From NCBI GenBank assembly GCA_041441455.1, contig JASDTB010000074.1, positions 1 to 52,659 of the forward strand: a stretch of DNA of 52,659 bases, in the 5' to 3' direction. The translations under genes were made by a program, and so were the position numbers. Below, one piece after another: positions 8,254 through 16,856 of the stretch. Below the pieces are notes generated by a model. It saw nothing but the letters and a program-made list of their open reading frames with translations. It was not told the DNA's origin and made no database searches. The DNA comes from JAFIHK01 sp041441455 (GTDB lineage Bacteria; Bacteroidota; Bacteroidia; Bacteroidales; UBA932). Each line of letters starts with the position of its first letter. Position 1 is the first letter of the stretch.

Positions 8254-9940
8254 CGGATTGAAGATATTTTAATGTCTGACTTGCCCAAGATGAAGAGAGA
8301 GGACCTGCACTAACCACCGATTCTGATATTCGTCTTATCATAGATTCTGCAATTTCTCTATATTCTTGATTACAGGTATAGATAAATAATTCCGAAACGT
8401 TTCCCAGCATAGTAGAGTTTGTTGAAGGAAAAATAAAATCAGAATTGGAATTTTCAACTGATTGAAAAAGATTGCTTTTTGATTTTAAATCAGTAAATAT
8501 ATGTTTATTAGAATCATAAAATTTGGCATGAAGCTCTTTAGTCATCTTAATAGCTAAATCTAAATACTCCTGTTTTCTTTCAGTAGAATAGAAATATAAA
8601 ATTGTACTGATTAATTCTGAGTTTGCAGATATCGATAAATTATGATTTAAAGTATTGTTTACTAAGAAATTAAACTTGCTCTTTGCAAAATTATACATAT
8701 ACAGGTCATTTAGGTTTTCAGAAGCCTTTGCGATAGATTTTACAGCTCTAGCTATATTTTCTGTAACTACTCTTTTATCAACAAAGTACCCCCTGTGCTC
8801 TTTTCTCCTCTCAATAAGTCTCTTAAGATGAATATCGTTCAATATTAGATATGTAGCCATAGACCTTACTGGAAGTTGTTGGTCCATTTTATTATATCTT
8901 AAATTGAATCCCAATGCCTCTGCTATATCTCGATAATCTTCTGGAAATAATATTGAAAGTTCATTTATGGAAAAAGTATAATAAACCGAATCTTCAAATG
9001 AATTCATTAAAGTAGTTGAATTATAAAGACCTCCATCTGCTTCGGAAAGGTCTCTCTTTATATATCCAAATATTTTAAGAGCAGTCTCTTTGTATGTTTC
9101 ATCTCCAAAAAACTTATATGCAGAAGAATATAGTTCTAAAAACTTAGCGTTTTCAGACAATGTTTTCTCAAATAATGGCTCAGAACATGTACTATCAATA
9201 GATTGTCTGAATATTCCTCCTTCTACAGGGTCAAATGAACCAGAATATTGAATCAAATCTAGAAATGCAATAACTGAGTTTGATAACTCTGAATTATGAG
9301 AATATTTAACTAAATCTAAGAGATTTAAGTATAGATAAGGGTTAGGAGTGAAGGGTCTTATTTTGTATAAAAAATGTAGATTTTTTTGAGGAGAAAGCCA
9401 TGTCTCAATATGGTTTTTGATAATTGTGTCAGAAATACTAAACTCTGAATCTGTTAGTTTAAATGGATTGTTACGAAATAACGATTCGTTCAATTCATCG
9501 GAAAGATCAATCAATAGGCTCTTTTTATCCTTGTTTGCTTTAGATAGATTAGATGCAACATTTATAAAGTAATCTCGATCGCAATTTGAAAAGCAGACAA
9601 GAGGGCGTCTAGAGGGGAGAGTGAAAATGTTCATCGGCATAGTCGAAAAGTCATTATTCATCATAAGCATGTCTATGCCTGTTAAATAGGCTTCAATATT
9701 CTCATCTGCATCAAGCATTACTGGAATGAAGTTCTTGTTAATGAAGTCTGTAACATAATCATCAAAGAACAAATCCAAAGCAGACTCTCTTGCAATAAGA
9801 TTACTATTACTACCAATATGAATGAAGATGAGCTTATCCTCTTCGTATGCCTTACGAATTACTGTTTGCGAAAGATCGAAATTCCAATGAATTCCTTTGT
9901 TGTCGAAAAGTTTTATATATGGAGAAGAACCGCTGTTCAT
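8237..9940 (-). CDS. DUF255/YyaL-like thioredoxin-domain protein lacking the redox cysteines
   Basis: A 567-aa relative of the YyaL/SSP411 (spermatogenesis-associated protein 20) family, with an N-terminal DUF255 thioredoxin-like domain followed by an alpha/alpha toroid. Family landmarks are GIHWNFDL, the segment KLIFIHIGS, RESA followed by NKNFIPVMLDADE, and GGIFRQSIDS followed by LFEKTLSENAKFLELY. The usual redox site of the family (a CHWCH segment after IGxST) is replaced by SNSNLIARESA, so no CxxC is present. No signal peptide or lipobox is seen. Oxidoreductase activity is therefore unlikely; a structural or sugar-processing role is possible. It converges on queA with a 17-nt overlap and diverges from the acyl-CoA synthetase. 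Confidence 0.75.
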   Translation of the reverse strand: MNSGSSPYIKLFDNKGIHWNFDLSQTVIRKAYEEDKLIFIHIGSNSNLIARESALDLFFDDYVTDFINKNFIPVMLDADENIEAYLTGIDMLMMNNDFSTMPMNIFTLPSRRPLVCFSNCDRDYFINVASNLSKANKDKKSLLIDLSDELNESLFRNNPFKLTDSEFSISDTIIKNHIETWLSPQKNLHFLYKIRPFTPNPYLYLNLLDLVKYSHNSELSNSVIAFLDLIQYSGSFDPVEGGIFRQSIDSTCSEPLFEKTLSENAKFLELYSSAYKFFGDETYKETALKIFGYIKRDLSEADGGLYNSTTLMNSFEDSVYYTFSINELSILFPEDYRDIAEALGFNLRYNKMDQQLPVRSMATYLILNDIHLKRLIERRKEHRGYFVDKRVVTENIARAVKSIAKASENLNDLYMYNFAKSKFNFLVNNTLNHNLSISANSELISTILYFYSTERKQEYLDLAIKMTKELHAKFYDSNKHIFTDLKSKSNLFQSVENSNSDFIFPSTNSTMLGNVSELFIYTCNQEYREIAESMIRRISESVVSAGPLSSSWASQTLKYLQSVNQLH

Positions 9941-9960
9941 CGTTTTTATAATCTAATTAC

Positions 9961-9968
9961 TATTTTTG
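9961..9968 (+). promoter_or_regulatory. -7 promoter element of the acyl-CoA synthetase gene
   Basis: TATTTTTG matches TAnnTTTG exactly and lies 21 nt before the ATG at 9990. No clear -33 element is seen, so this is a moderate call. Confidence 0.45.
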
Positions 9969-9989
9969 TATAACCTAAACTTAATAAGA

Positions 9990-11837
9990 ATGAAGAGAAC
10001 AATAATAGATCTTTTTGAAGAATCGGTACAAAAATACTCCGATTTTACATTTCTTTTAGAAAAAGATCAAGATTGCTACAAACCTACATCCTACAAGGAA
10101 ACTAAGCTGATTGCAAAACAATTTGGAGCTGGCCTTTGTTCACTTGGCTTTACAAAGGGAACCAATCTTTCTATTTTATCTGAAGGTCGAAATCTTTGGA
10201 TCATTGGTGAACTAGCTCTATTTTATGCTGGAGGAGTAAATGTTCCATTGTCAATAAAATTAGAAGAGAGTAGCGATCTTCTTTTCAGACTTTTGCATGC
10301 TGATGTAAAGTATATAATGGTCTCTTCTAGGCAACTACCAAAAATTAGGGCAATAAAAGCTCAATTACCTCTACTAGAACATATTATTTTATTCGATAAA
10401 CTCGATAATTATGAAGAGAAAGAGATCTATTATGAAGATGTAATTGAACTAGGCAAAGAGTATTTGATTAAAAACGAGGCTGAATTCGATAAAATAGCTC
10501 AATCAATCAATAATGATGATTTTGCTACGATCACTTATACTTCAGGAACAACAGCTGATCCTAAAGGAGTTATTTTGACTCATAGAAATTATACTGCAAA
10601 TGTTGAGCAATCACTAACTTGTATAACTATTCCTCCTAAATTCAGAATGCTTATTATTCTGCCATTAGATCATTGTTTTGCCCACGTAGTAGGCTTTTAC
10701 ATCATGATTGCAAGCGGTGCAACTGTTGCAACTGTACAGCCAGGCAAAACGGCATTAGAGACCTTGAAAAATATTCCTATTAATATTAAAGAGGTAAAAC
10801 CTCATATTCTATTGTCTGTTCCAGCTTTAGCTAAAAATTTTAAAAAGAATATTGAAACATCAGTAAAGGCAAAAGGAAAGGTTGCTGAGTGGCTATTTAA
10901 TAATGGATTGAAAGTAAGTTACTTTTATAATAAAGATGGATGGAATAGAGGATCTGGATTCTCTTTTCTAGCATACCCCTTAGTCGCACTTGTTAAAAAT
11001 ACTCTCTTTAAAAAAGTCGCTGAAGCAATGGGTGGCGAACTTAAATTTTTTGTTGGAGGTGGAGCGCTATTAGACAAAGAGTTACAAAGATTCTATTATG
11101 CTTTAGGTATTCCAATGTTTCAAGGATATGGATTGTCGGAAGCAACTCCAGTAATTTCTACAAATACACCAAAAAGACATAGACTTGGCTCATCGGGAAT
11201 CCTTGTTAAGCCTCTGGACCTTAAAATTCTAGACAATGAGGGAAATGAGTTACCAATAGGTGCTTCAGGTGAAATTGTGATTAAAGGTGAGAACGTAATG
11301 CATGGTTATTGGAAAAATCCTAAAGCTACTGCAGAGACAATTAAAGATGGTTGGTTGCATACTGGAGACCTTGGATACATGCATAAAGATGGGTATTTAT
11401 ATGTGTTGGGACGCTTTAAAAGTCTTTTAATTGGAAGTGACGGAGAAAAATATTCCCCAGAAGAGATTGAAGAGACAATTGTTACTCAATCTAAAGTAAT
11501 TCAGCAAATAATGCTGTATAACAATCAGTCTCCATATACAATAGCTGTTATTGTTGCAGACAAATCAATTACACCAGAAAGACAAAAATTACTTGATCTT
11601 ATAACAGAAGATCTTAATCGATACAAAGGAAAGGGTGAGTATTCAGGAATCTTTCCCGAACGTTGGCTGCCAGCTACATTTATCCTCGCTAAAGAACCAT
11701 TTTCGGAACAAAACAAAATGATTAACTCAACAATGAAGATGGTAAGAAATAAAGTAGAGGAGGCTTATAAACAAGAAATTGAGTTTGCATACACTCCTGA
11801 TGGAAAAAATGTATACAATAAATTTAATATGGAATGA
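9990..11837 (+). CDS. Long-chain fatty acid--CoA ligase (AMP-forming)
   Basis: Acyl-adenylate-forming ligase of about 615 aa that activates fatty acids to acyl-CoA. The ATP/AMP signature YTSGTTADPKGVILTHRN is clear, followed by GYGLSEATPVIS, WLHTGDLGY and the hinge LGRFKSLLIGSDGEKYSPEEIE. I start at the ATG at 9990; a TTG at 9966 would sit inside the -7 promoter box. The stop overlaps the next gene's start (ATGATAATG), so M28 peptidase translation is coupled to it, and a PlsC-type acyltransferase follows. This suggests a lipid-related transcription unit. It could provide acyl-CoA for phospholipids or for a sulfonolipid, but nothing in the gene proves that. Confidence 0.9.
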   Translation: MKRTIIDLFEESVQKYSDFTFLLEKDQDCYKPTSYKETKLIAKQFGAGLCSLGFTKGTNLSILSEGRNLWIIGELALFYAGGVNVPLSIKLEESSDLLFRLLHADVKYIMVSSRQLPKIRAIKAQLPLLEHIILFDKLDNYEEKEIYYEDVIELGKEYLIKNEAEFDKIAQSINNDDFATITYTSGTTADPKGVILTHRNYTANVEQSLTCITIPPKFRMLIILPLDHCFAHVVGFYIMIASGATVATVQPGKTALETLKNIPINIKEVKPHILLSVPALAKNFKKNIETSVKAKGKVAEWLFNNGLKVSYFYNKDGWNRGSGFSFLAYPLVALVKNTLFKKVAEAMGGELKFFVGGGALLDKELQRFYYALGIPMFQGYGLSEATPVISTNTPKRHRLGSSGILVKPLDLKILDNEGNELPIGASGEIVIKGENVMHGYWKNPKATAETIKDGWLHTGDLGYMHKDGYLYVLGRFKSLLIGSDGEKYSPEEIEETIVTQSKVIQQIMLYNNQSPYTIAVIVADKSITPERQKLLDLITEDLNRYKGKGEYSGIFPERWLPATFILAKEPFSEQNKMINSTMKMVRNKVEEAYKQEIEFAYTPDGKNVYNKFNME

Positions 11838-13486
11838 TAATGAGAAAGTTTAGAATAGCATTATGCATCATTTCAATTCTTGTTACATTATTATTGTCGC
11901 TGAAATATCTTCAAGGTCCTAAGATTGATAGAGACACTATCGTAGGGTTTAACGCACAAAATACTTTACATGATTTAAAAGTCATTTCTATGTATCCTCA
12001 TTCATTTGAACATCCAAATGAGAGGAGGATGGTTAGGAATTATTTGTATAAGAGGCTTAATGACTTTGGATTAAAGCCTGTTATATATAATTATGATTCA
12101 ATTAAAACTAGACTTGGAACTTATAGTGATGCATCAAATATCTTTGCAGTAATTGACCCAGTTCAAGGTGAGGCTTCTTCCTATATTTTGCTAGTTGCGC
12201 ATTATGACTCACGCTTTTCTAAAAAAGTTAACGACAAAATTGTCTACTCAAAAGGGGCAGCTGATGATGGATATGGTATAGCTACAATATTAGAGCTTAT
12301 AAGAGTATCGATGAGTTACCATAATCATTGGAACCAAGGCATAAAAATCTTGTTTACAGATATGGAGGAGAACGAGCTAGATGGGATGAAAGCAGCTTGG
12401 AAGCATAATCGGGAAATTTTCGACAAGACAGGATTGGTTATAAATTTGGAGGCTAGGGGAGTTAAAGGAGCTGCATTAATGTTTGAAACATCGCCTAATA
12501 ATCTTAAAATTATAGATATATATAAAGAGGCACGACATAGTTTTTCTTATTCTATAACTTCATTTGTTTACTCAATTCTACCAAATTTTACAGATTTCTC
12601 GGTTATTAAAGATGAGATTCCTGGAATGAACTTTTCTGTAGTTGATAATTTGCATTATTACCATACCGATAAAGATAATTTCAACAATATTAGTGTAAAC
12701 TCTATCCAACACTATGGAGTACAAACAGAGCCAATTCTAAAAGCATTTTTAACGGACTCTAAGTACTCAAATGTTGATTATTTCAAAGCAGAAAAGAGTA
12801 TGGTTTTTCATACAATTCCATATTTAGGACTACTACAGATGACAAAAGATAATAACTTAAAATACAGCGTTTTATTCGGTATTCTCTTTTTAGTTGCATT
12901 GTATGCTTTCAAAGTCCAATCACGAATAAAATTCTTGAAAATTCTACTCTATTTTTGGCTTGTACTAATCTTTATTGTTGCAGCAGGAGGGTTAGCCCAT
13001 TTGGCTGTAATGGGAATTTCTTATTTAACAGGTATAAAGGCAACATTGGTCTCAATGTTATATGTCCCATATGAATTTGTGATCATGCTGACGTTTTTAG
13101 CACTTATTAGTCTGTTGTTTTATAAATTCTTTATAGCAATAACTAAGAAAAGAGGTAAGTACTTTGTTCTTGACTTTCTTTCTGCATCACTTTTTATATA
13201 TGCAGTTTTAGCGGGTGTTATGTTCTATTTTACGGGAGAGAATCTTCTGCTTCTAATCCCTTTCTCCCTTGCGGTGGTTGCATTTTTATTGAATCTATTA
13301 AGATTTACACGTATTCTATATCTTGTTGCATCATTATTGATTTTGGCTTCATCAGGAACATTCATATATCTAATTGCAATTACATTGACTATTGGATCAC
13401 TATCAATTATTACAAGTTTGGTATTATTGACAATGTCACTAGTTTACCCATTATTAAATATATATTGCCGAAAAATTGCTTTATAG
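11834..13486 (+). CDS. Membrane-anchored M28-family zinc aminopeptidase
   Basis: A 550-aa protein with an N-terminal membrane anchor (residues 7-23), a periplasmic M28 peptidase domain, and about six to seven hydrophobic segments from residue 345 to the end. M28 metal ligands are visible: H123-x-D125 in VAHYDS, D145 in GAADDG, E178/E179 in DMEEN, E in NLEARG and H in YYHTDKDN. This domain plan resembles the Ermp1/Fxna-type M28 proteins. It overlaps the acyl-CoA synthetase stop by 4 nt; a second ATG at 11840 is an alternative start. It probably trims peptides at the cell envelope, consistent with peptide fermentation. Confidence 0.88.
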   Translation: MIMRKFRIALCIISILVTLLLSLKYLQGPKIDRDTIVGFNAQNTLHDLKVISMYPHSFEHPNERRMVRNYLYKRLNDFGLKPVIYNYDSIKTRLGTYSDASNIFAVIDPVQGEASSYILLVAHYDSRFSKKVNDKIVYSKGAADDGYGIATILELIRVSMSYHNHWNQGIKILFTDMEENELDGMKAAWKHNREIFDKTGLVINLEARGVKGAALMFETSPNNLKIIDIYKEARHSFSYSITSFVYSILPNFTDFSVIKDEIPGMNFSVVDNLHYYHTDKDNFNNISVNSIQHYGVQTEPILKAFLTDSKYSNVDYFKAEKSMVFHTIPYLGLLQMTKDNNLKYSVLFGILFLVALYAFKVQSRIKFLKILLYFWLVLIFIVAAGGLAHLAVMGISYLTGIKATLVSMLYVPYEFVIMLTFLALISLLFYKFFIAITKKRGKYFVLDFLSASLFIYAVLAGVMFYFTGENLLLLIPFSLAVVAFLLNLLRFTRILYLVASLLILASSGTFIYLIAITLTIGSLSIITSLVLLTMSLVYPLLNIYCRKIAL

Positions 13487-13507
13487 AATTAATATTTACT
13501 AAATTTG
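13476..13507 (+). promoter_or_regulatory. Promoter of the PlsC-type acyltransferase gene
   Basis: -33 TTG at 13476-13478 and -7 TAAATTTG at 13500-13507 are separated by 21 nt, a good Bacteroidetes sigma-ABfr type promoter. The predicted start of transcription leaves a leader of about 15 nt before the ATG at 13528, so this gene need not depend on the upstream ligase promoter. Confidence 0.6.
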
Positions 13508-13527
13508 CAACGCAATAAATACAGACA

Positions 13528-14670
13528 ATGAATACAGATAAATATCAGGATATCAGGCCTTATATCGATGAAGAAGAGGCATTAGCTATGAGTCGTATAG
13601 CTAAACACCCGCTTCTCTCTCAGATCTCTTCGTACCTCTTTCCCGGTCGAAAGCCTGAAGAATTGAGGCAATTTATTTCAACATTAAAGAGTGTAGAAGA
13701 ATTTCAGTCAAAAGTAATGCTGTATGCGATCAGAAAGATTATTTCTGATACTGCAAGAACTTTATCTTATTCGGGAATAGAAAAACTAAAAAACGACAAA
13801 AAACACCTTTATATCTCTAATCATCGTGATATATTGCTTGATTCTGCAATCATTCAGGTGATTTTTCATATGAATGGTATTCAGACTTCAGAAATGGCAG
13901 TAGGAGATAATCTAATAACTGATTCATTTATAGAAGATATTGCCCGTTCAAATAAGATGATTAAGGTTGTTCGAAACACAAATCCGAGAGAACTTTATAA
14001 TAGCTCAATGGTGTTGTCTTCATACATTAGAGAGGCAGTTTCGGAAAATAGAAGTTCTGCTTGGATCGCTCAAAGGAATGGTAGAACAAAAGATGGTGTT
14101 GATCTCACAGAGCAAGGTCTTTTGAAAATGTTAGACATGAGTGGAAAGGATAATTTTATTGATGACTTTGATGCATTATCAATTGTTCCAGTTTCAATTT
14201 CATATGAGTACGAACCTTGTGACCTACTTAAAACCAAGGAGATATATATATCTAGGAGAAAAAAATATGTAAAGGCTCCAGGTGAAGACTTGAATAGCAT
14301 TTTAACTGGCATAATGCAATTCAAAGGAAATATTCACATTGATTTCTGTAATCCAATATCTAAAGAAGAGATTGAAAATTGTGCTGGTCTAGAGAAAAAC
14401 GAGAGATTTAAAGCTTTAGCAGAGGTGCTGGATAAGGAGATCGTTACTTCGTTTCAGTTGTGGAAAAATAACTACATAGCGTACGACATACTTTATAAAT
14501 CCGATAAGTATTCTTCAAAATATTCAGCAACCGACAAGCAAGAGTTTGTGAGTTATTACAAGTATAAGCTATCAGAAGTAGAGGGAGACGCAAAAGAGAT
14601 GGAGGAGATTTTCTTGTCGATTTATGCAAACCCAATTATTACTAAAGAGAAATACTATTTGAATAAATAA
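13528..14670 (+). CDS. PlsC/PlsB-superfamily 1-acylglycerol-3-phosphate acyltransferase
   Basis: A 380-aa acyltransferase of the lysophospholipid acyltransferase superfamily. The catalytic block is ISNHRDILLDSAI: N98-H99, then D105. The spacing H99 to D105 is HX5D, one residue longer than the classical HX4D, unless D101 is the working acid. The second block AWIAQRNGRTKDG is the substrate-binding region. No membrane segment is obvious. Location after a fatty acyl-CoA ligase supports a role in phospholipid synthesis. It ends with a strong terminator. I cannot tell whether the acceptor is glycerol-3-phosphate or 1-acyl-glycerol-3-phosphate. Confidence 0.82.
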   Translation: MNTDKYQDIRPYIDEEEALAMSRIAKHPLLSQISSYLFPGRKPEELRQFISTLKSVEEFQSKVMLYAIRKIISDTARTLSYSGIEKLKNDKKHLYISNHRDILLDSAIIQVIFHMNGIQTSEMAVGDNLITDSFIEDIARSNKMIKVVRNTNPRELYNSSMVLSSYIREAVSENRSSAWIAQRNGRTKDGVDLTEQGLLKMLDMSGKDNFIDDFDALSIVPVSISYEYEPCDLLKTKEIYISRRKKYVKAPGEDLNSILTGIMQFKGNIHIDFCNPISKEEIENCAGLEKNERFKALAEVLDKEIVTSFQLWKNNYIAYDILYKSDKYSSKYSATDKQEFVSYYKYKLSEVEGDAKEMEEIFLSIYANPIITKEKYYLNK

Positions 14671-14699
14671 TTGAATTATAAGCGATTAATAAATAAGTA

Positions 14700-14735
14700 A
14701 CAAGGTTGTTATGTCATATAACAGCCTTGTTTTAT
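14700..14735 (+). terminator. Rho-independent terminator after the acyltransferase
   Basis: A 13-bp stem (14700-14712 with 14718-14730, one G-U pair) and a 5-nt loop are followed by a T-rich tract. It separates the lipid genes from the lysine operon. Its 5' arm shares AACAAGGTTGTTAT with the palindrome at 3684-3703. Confidence 0.85.
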
Positions 14736-14852
14736 TTATTGATAATATGGATATTCTCTGTCCTTGAAAAATTTAATACTATAAATTGTTTCAATTATTT
14801 AACATTTGATTAAAAATCTTAATTTAACACACATTTTTCCCTAATCATTTAA

Positions 14853-14883
14853 TTGTTCAAAGCAAATATAATTGCTAAATTTG
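14853..14883 (+). promoter_or_regulatory. Promoter of the lysine fermentation operon
   Basis: -33 TTG at 14853-14855, a 20-nt spacer, and -7 TAAATTTG at 14876-14883 match the Bacteroidetes consensus. It is the only good promoter I found ahead of the 15-gene operon, with a leader of about 38 nt. GCAAAT (14862-14867) and ATTTGC (14879-14884) form an inverted repeat over the -7 box. Confidence 0.65.
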
Positions 14884-14884
14884 C

Positions 14885-14911
14885 CAGATAAATTAAAAAT
14901 ATCATTATCTG
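14885..14911 (+). promoter_or_regulatory. Inverted repeat at the start of the lysine operon leader
   Basis: CAGATAA (14885-14891) and TTATCTG (14905-14911) are perfect 7-bp arms around a 13-nt spacer, directly after the -7 box and over the predicted transcription start. GATAAAT also occurs twice (14887-14893, 14911-14917). The site could be an operator or a leader hairpin; no regulator gene is next to the operon. Confidence 0.4.
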
Positions 14912-14926
14912 ATAAATTACTCAGTT

Positions 14927-15577
14927 ATGAACAATAAAAAAATCTCTCTTCAAGATGCCATTTCTCTTGTCAAAGATGGCATGACAGTGATGGTTGGTGG
15001 ATTCCTTGCCAACGGCGGAGCAAATACAATTATGGATGCTCTTGCAGAATCAGGAGTAAAGAATCTAAATCTAATCTGTAACGATACCGCTTTTCCAGAC
15101 AAAGGTCAAGGTAAGTTGATCGCATGCAAAATGGTCAATAAAGTAGTAACTTCTCATATTGGAACAAATCCAGCGACTATTGACCAGATGAATGCAGGGG
15201 AGATTATTGTTGAATTCTGTCCTCAAGGTTCTTTAGCCGAAAGAATACGAGCTTATGGTGCGGGTCTTGGAGGAGTATTGACACCAACTGGATTAGGAAC
15301 AGTTGTAGCAGAGGGCAAACAAGTAATTAATGTAGACGGTAAAGATTTTCTACTTGAAAAACCATTAAAAGCTGATATAGCATTTATTGGCGCAACAAAA
15401 TGCGATAATGCGGGAAATCTATACTATGCAGGAAACTCTAGAAACTTTAATCCTTTAATGGCAATGGCAGCAGATGTGGTGGTAGTAGAGGCAGAGGAGT
15501 TAGTAGAGACAGGTAGTATTAAACCAGAAGATGTTCACACTCCTGGAATTTTCATAGATTACATTTACACTAAATAA
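14927..15577 (+). CDS. atoD: Butyryl-CoA:acetoacetate CoA-transferase, subunit A
   Basis: Alpha subunit of a class I CoA-transferase, 216 aa, aligning by eye with E. coli AtoD along its length (KDGMTVMVGGFLANGG, ICNDTAFPDKGQGKL, GAGLGGVLTPTGLGTVVAEGK, NPLMAMAADVVVVEAEELVE). In this pathway it should move CoA from butyryl-CoA to the acetoacetate released by Kce, giving butyrate and acetoacetyl-CoA. It is the first gene of the operon, while its beta subunit (atoA) lies 9 kb downstream after kamE, so the two halves are separated but still on one transcript. Kal follows after 8 nt. Confidence 0.92.
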   Translation: MNNKKISLQDAISLVKDGMTVMVGGFLANGGANTIMDALAESGVKNLNLICNDTAFPDKGQGKLIACKMVNKVVTSHIGTNPATIDQMNAGEIIVEFCPQGSLAERIRAYGAGLGGVLTPTGLGTVVAEGKQVINVDGKDFLLEKPLKADIAFIGATKCDNAGNLYYAGNSRNFNPLMAMAADVVVVEAEELVETGSIKPEDVHTPGIFIDYIYTK

Positions 15578-15585
15578 CTTTAACT

Positions 15586-15978
15586 ATGTCAAAAACAGCT
15601 TTAATTAGAGTACGAATGAGCTCACATGATGCTCATTACGGTGGTAACCTAGTAGACGGAGCAAAAATGTTGCAACTTTTCGGAGATGTTGCAACGGAAC
15701 TGTTAATTCAATTGGATGGCGACGAAGGTTTGTTCAAAGCCTACGACAGCGTTGAATTCATAGCTCCAGTTTATGCTGGTGATTATATTGAAGCTACAGG
15801 TGAAATCGTACAAGTAGGCAACTCTTCAAGAAAAATGAATTTTGTTGCTAAAAAAGTAATTGTACCAAGACCAGATATTTCAGCTTCGGCTGCCGATGTA
15901 TTAGAAGAGCCAATTATTGTTTGTAAAGCAAGTGGAACTTGTGTTACACCAAAATCATGTCAGCGTAAAAACCAATAA
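15586..15978 (+). CDS. kal: 3-aminobutyryl-CoA ammonia-lyase
   Basis: Small hotdog-fold enzyme, 130 aa, that removes ammonia from L-3-aminobutyryl-CoA to give crotonyl-CoA in lysine fermentation. The hotdog pattern is visible (SSHDAHYGGNLVDGAKMLQLFGDVATELL, then FIAPVYAGDYIEATGEI). Recognition rests on fold, size and its place directly before kce, as known for characterised kal genes of lysine-fermenting bacteria. The cysteine-rich tail (CVTPKSCQRKNQ) is short. It acts before Bcd, which reduces its product. Confidence 0.9.
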   Translation: MSKTALIRVRMSSHDAHYGGNLVDGAKMLQLFGDVATELLIQLDGDEGLFKAYDSVEFIAPVYAGDYIEATGEIVQVGNSSRKMNFVAKKVIVPRPDISASAADVLEEPIIVCKASGTCVTPKSCQRKNQ

Positions 15979-15995
15979 ATCAACTTTATCTTATA

Positions 15996-16820
15996 ATGGA
16001 AAAACTGATAATTACCGCCGCTATTTGCGGAGCAGAGGTTATGAAGGAACATAATCCTGCAGTTCCTTATACTGTAGAAGAGTGTGTTAGAGAAGCAAAA
16101 TCGGCTTACGATGCCGGTGCAAGCATTATTCACCTTCATGTAAGATATGACGATGGTACACCAACTCAAGATAAAGAGCGTTTTAGAGTTATAATGGATG
16201 CTATTTACAAAGAGTGTCCAGATGTAATTATCCAACCATCAACAGGTGGAGCTGTAGGAATGAGTAACGACGAAAGATTACAACCAACAGAATTACTTCC
16301 AGAAATGGCTACATTAGACTGTGGAACATTAAATTTTGGAGGTGACGACGTATTTATGAATACAGAAAATACCATCAAATATTTTGGTCAAAAAATGATT
16401 GAGAAGGGGATTAAACCAGAACTTGAAGTTTTTGATAAAAGTATGATTGATATGGCACTTAGATTACATAAGAAAGGATATATCCAAACACCTATGCATT
16501 TTGATTTTGTAATGGGTGTAAATGGAGGTATTTCAGGTGATTTAAGAGACTTTGTATTTATGAGAGGAAGCATTCCTTCAGATGCTACATATACAGTTGC
16601 AGGAATTGGAAGATTCGAATTTACTCTTGCTGCTGCAGCGATTATCGACGGTGGTCACGTAAGGGTTGGTTTCGAAGATAACGTATATGTATCAAAAGGA
16701 GTTCTTGCGAAATCAAATGGAGAACTAGTTGAAAAAGTTGTAAGACTTGCAAAAGAGTTTGGTCGCGAAATAGCTACACCAGCTGAAGCTAGAAAAATTC
16801 TAGGACTTAAAGCAAAATAA
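15996..16820 (+). CDS. kce: 3-keto-5-aminohexanoate cleavage enzyme
   Basis: BKACE (DUF849) family zinc enzyme, 274 aa. It condenses acetyl-CoA with 3-keto-5-aminohexanoate and releases L-3-aminobutyryl-CoA and acetoacetate. The zinc ligands H46 and H48 (IIHLHVRYDDG) stand at the positions I recall for the structurally studied Kce, with E227 (GFEDN) as the probable third ligand. PSTGGAVGMSNDERLQP is the usual substrate loop. Lying between kal and kdd, it can be assigned to lysine rather than to other BKACE substrates. Confidence 0.95.
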   Translation: MEKLIITAAICGAEVMKEHNPAVPYTVEECVREAKSAYDAGASIIHLHVRYDDGTPTQDKERFRVIMDAIYKECPDVIIQPSTGGAVGMSNDERLQPTELLPEMATLDCGTLNFGGDDVFMNTENTIKYFGQKMIEKGIKPELEVFDKSMIDMALRLHKKGYIQTPMHFDFVMGVNGGISGDLRDFVFMRGSIPSDATYTVAGIGRFEFTLAAAAIIDGGHVRVGFEDNVYVSKGVLAKSNGELVEKVVRLAKEFGREIATPAEARKILGLKAK

Positions 16821-16856
16821 AAATTAACCTAACATAAACTATTAAATTTTAAAGCA

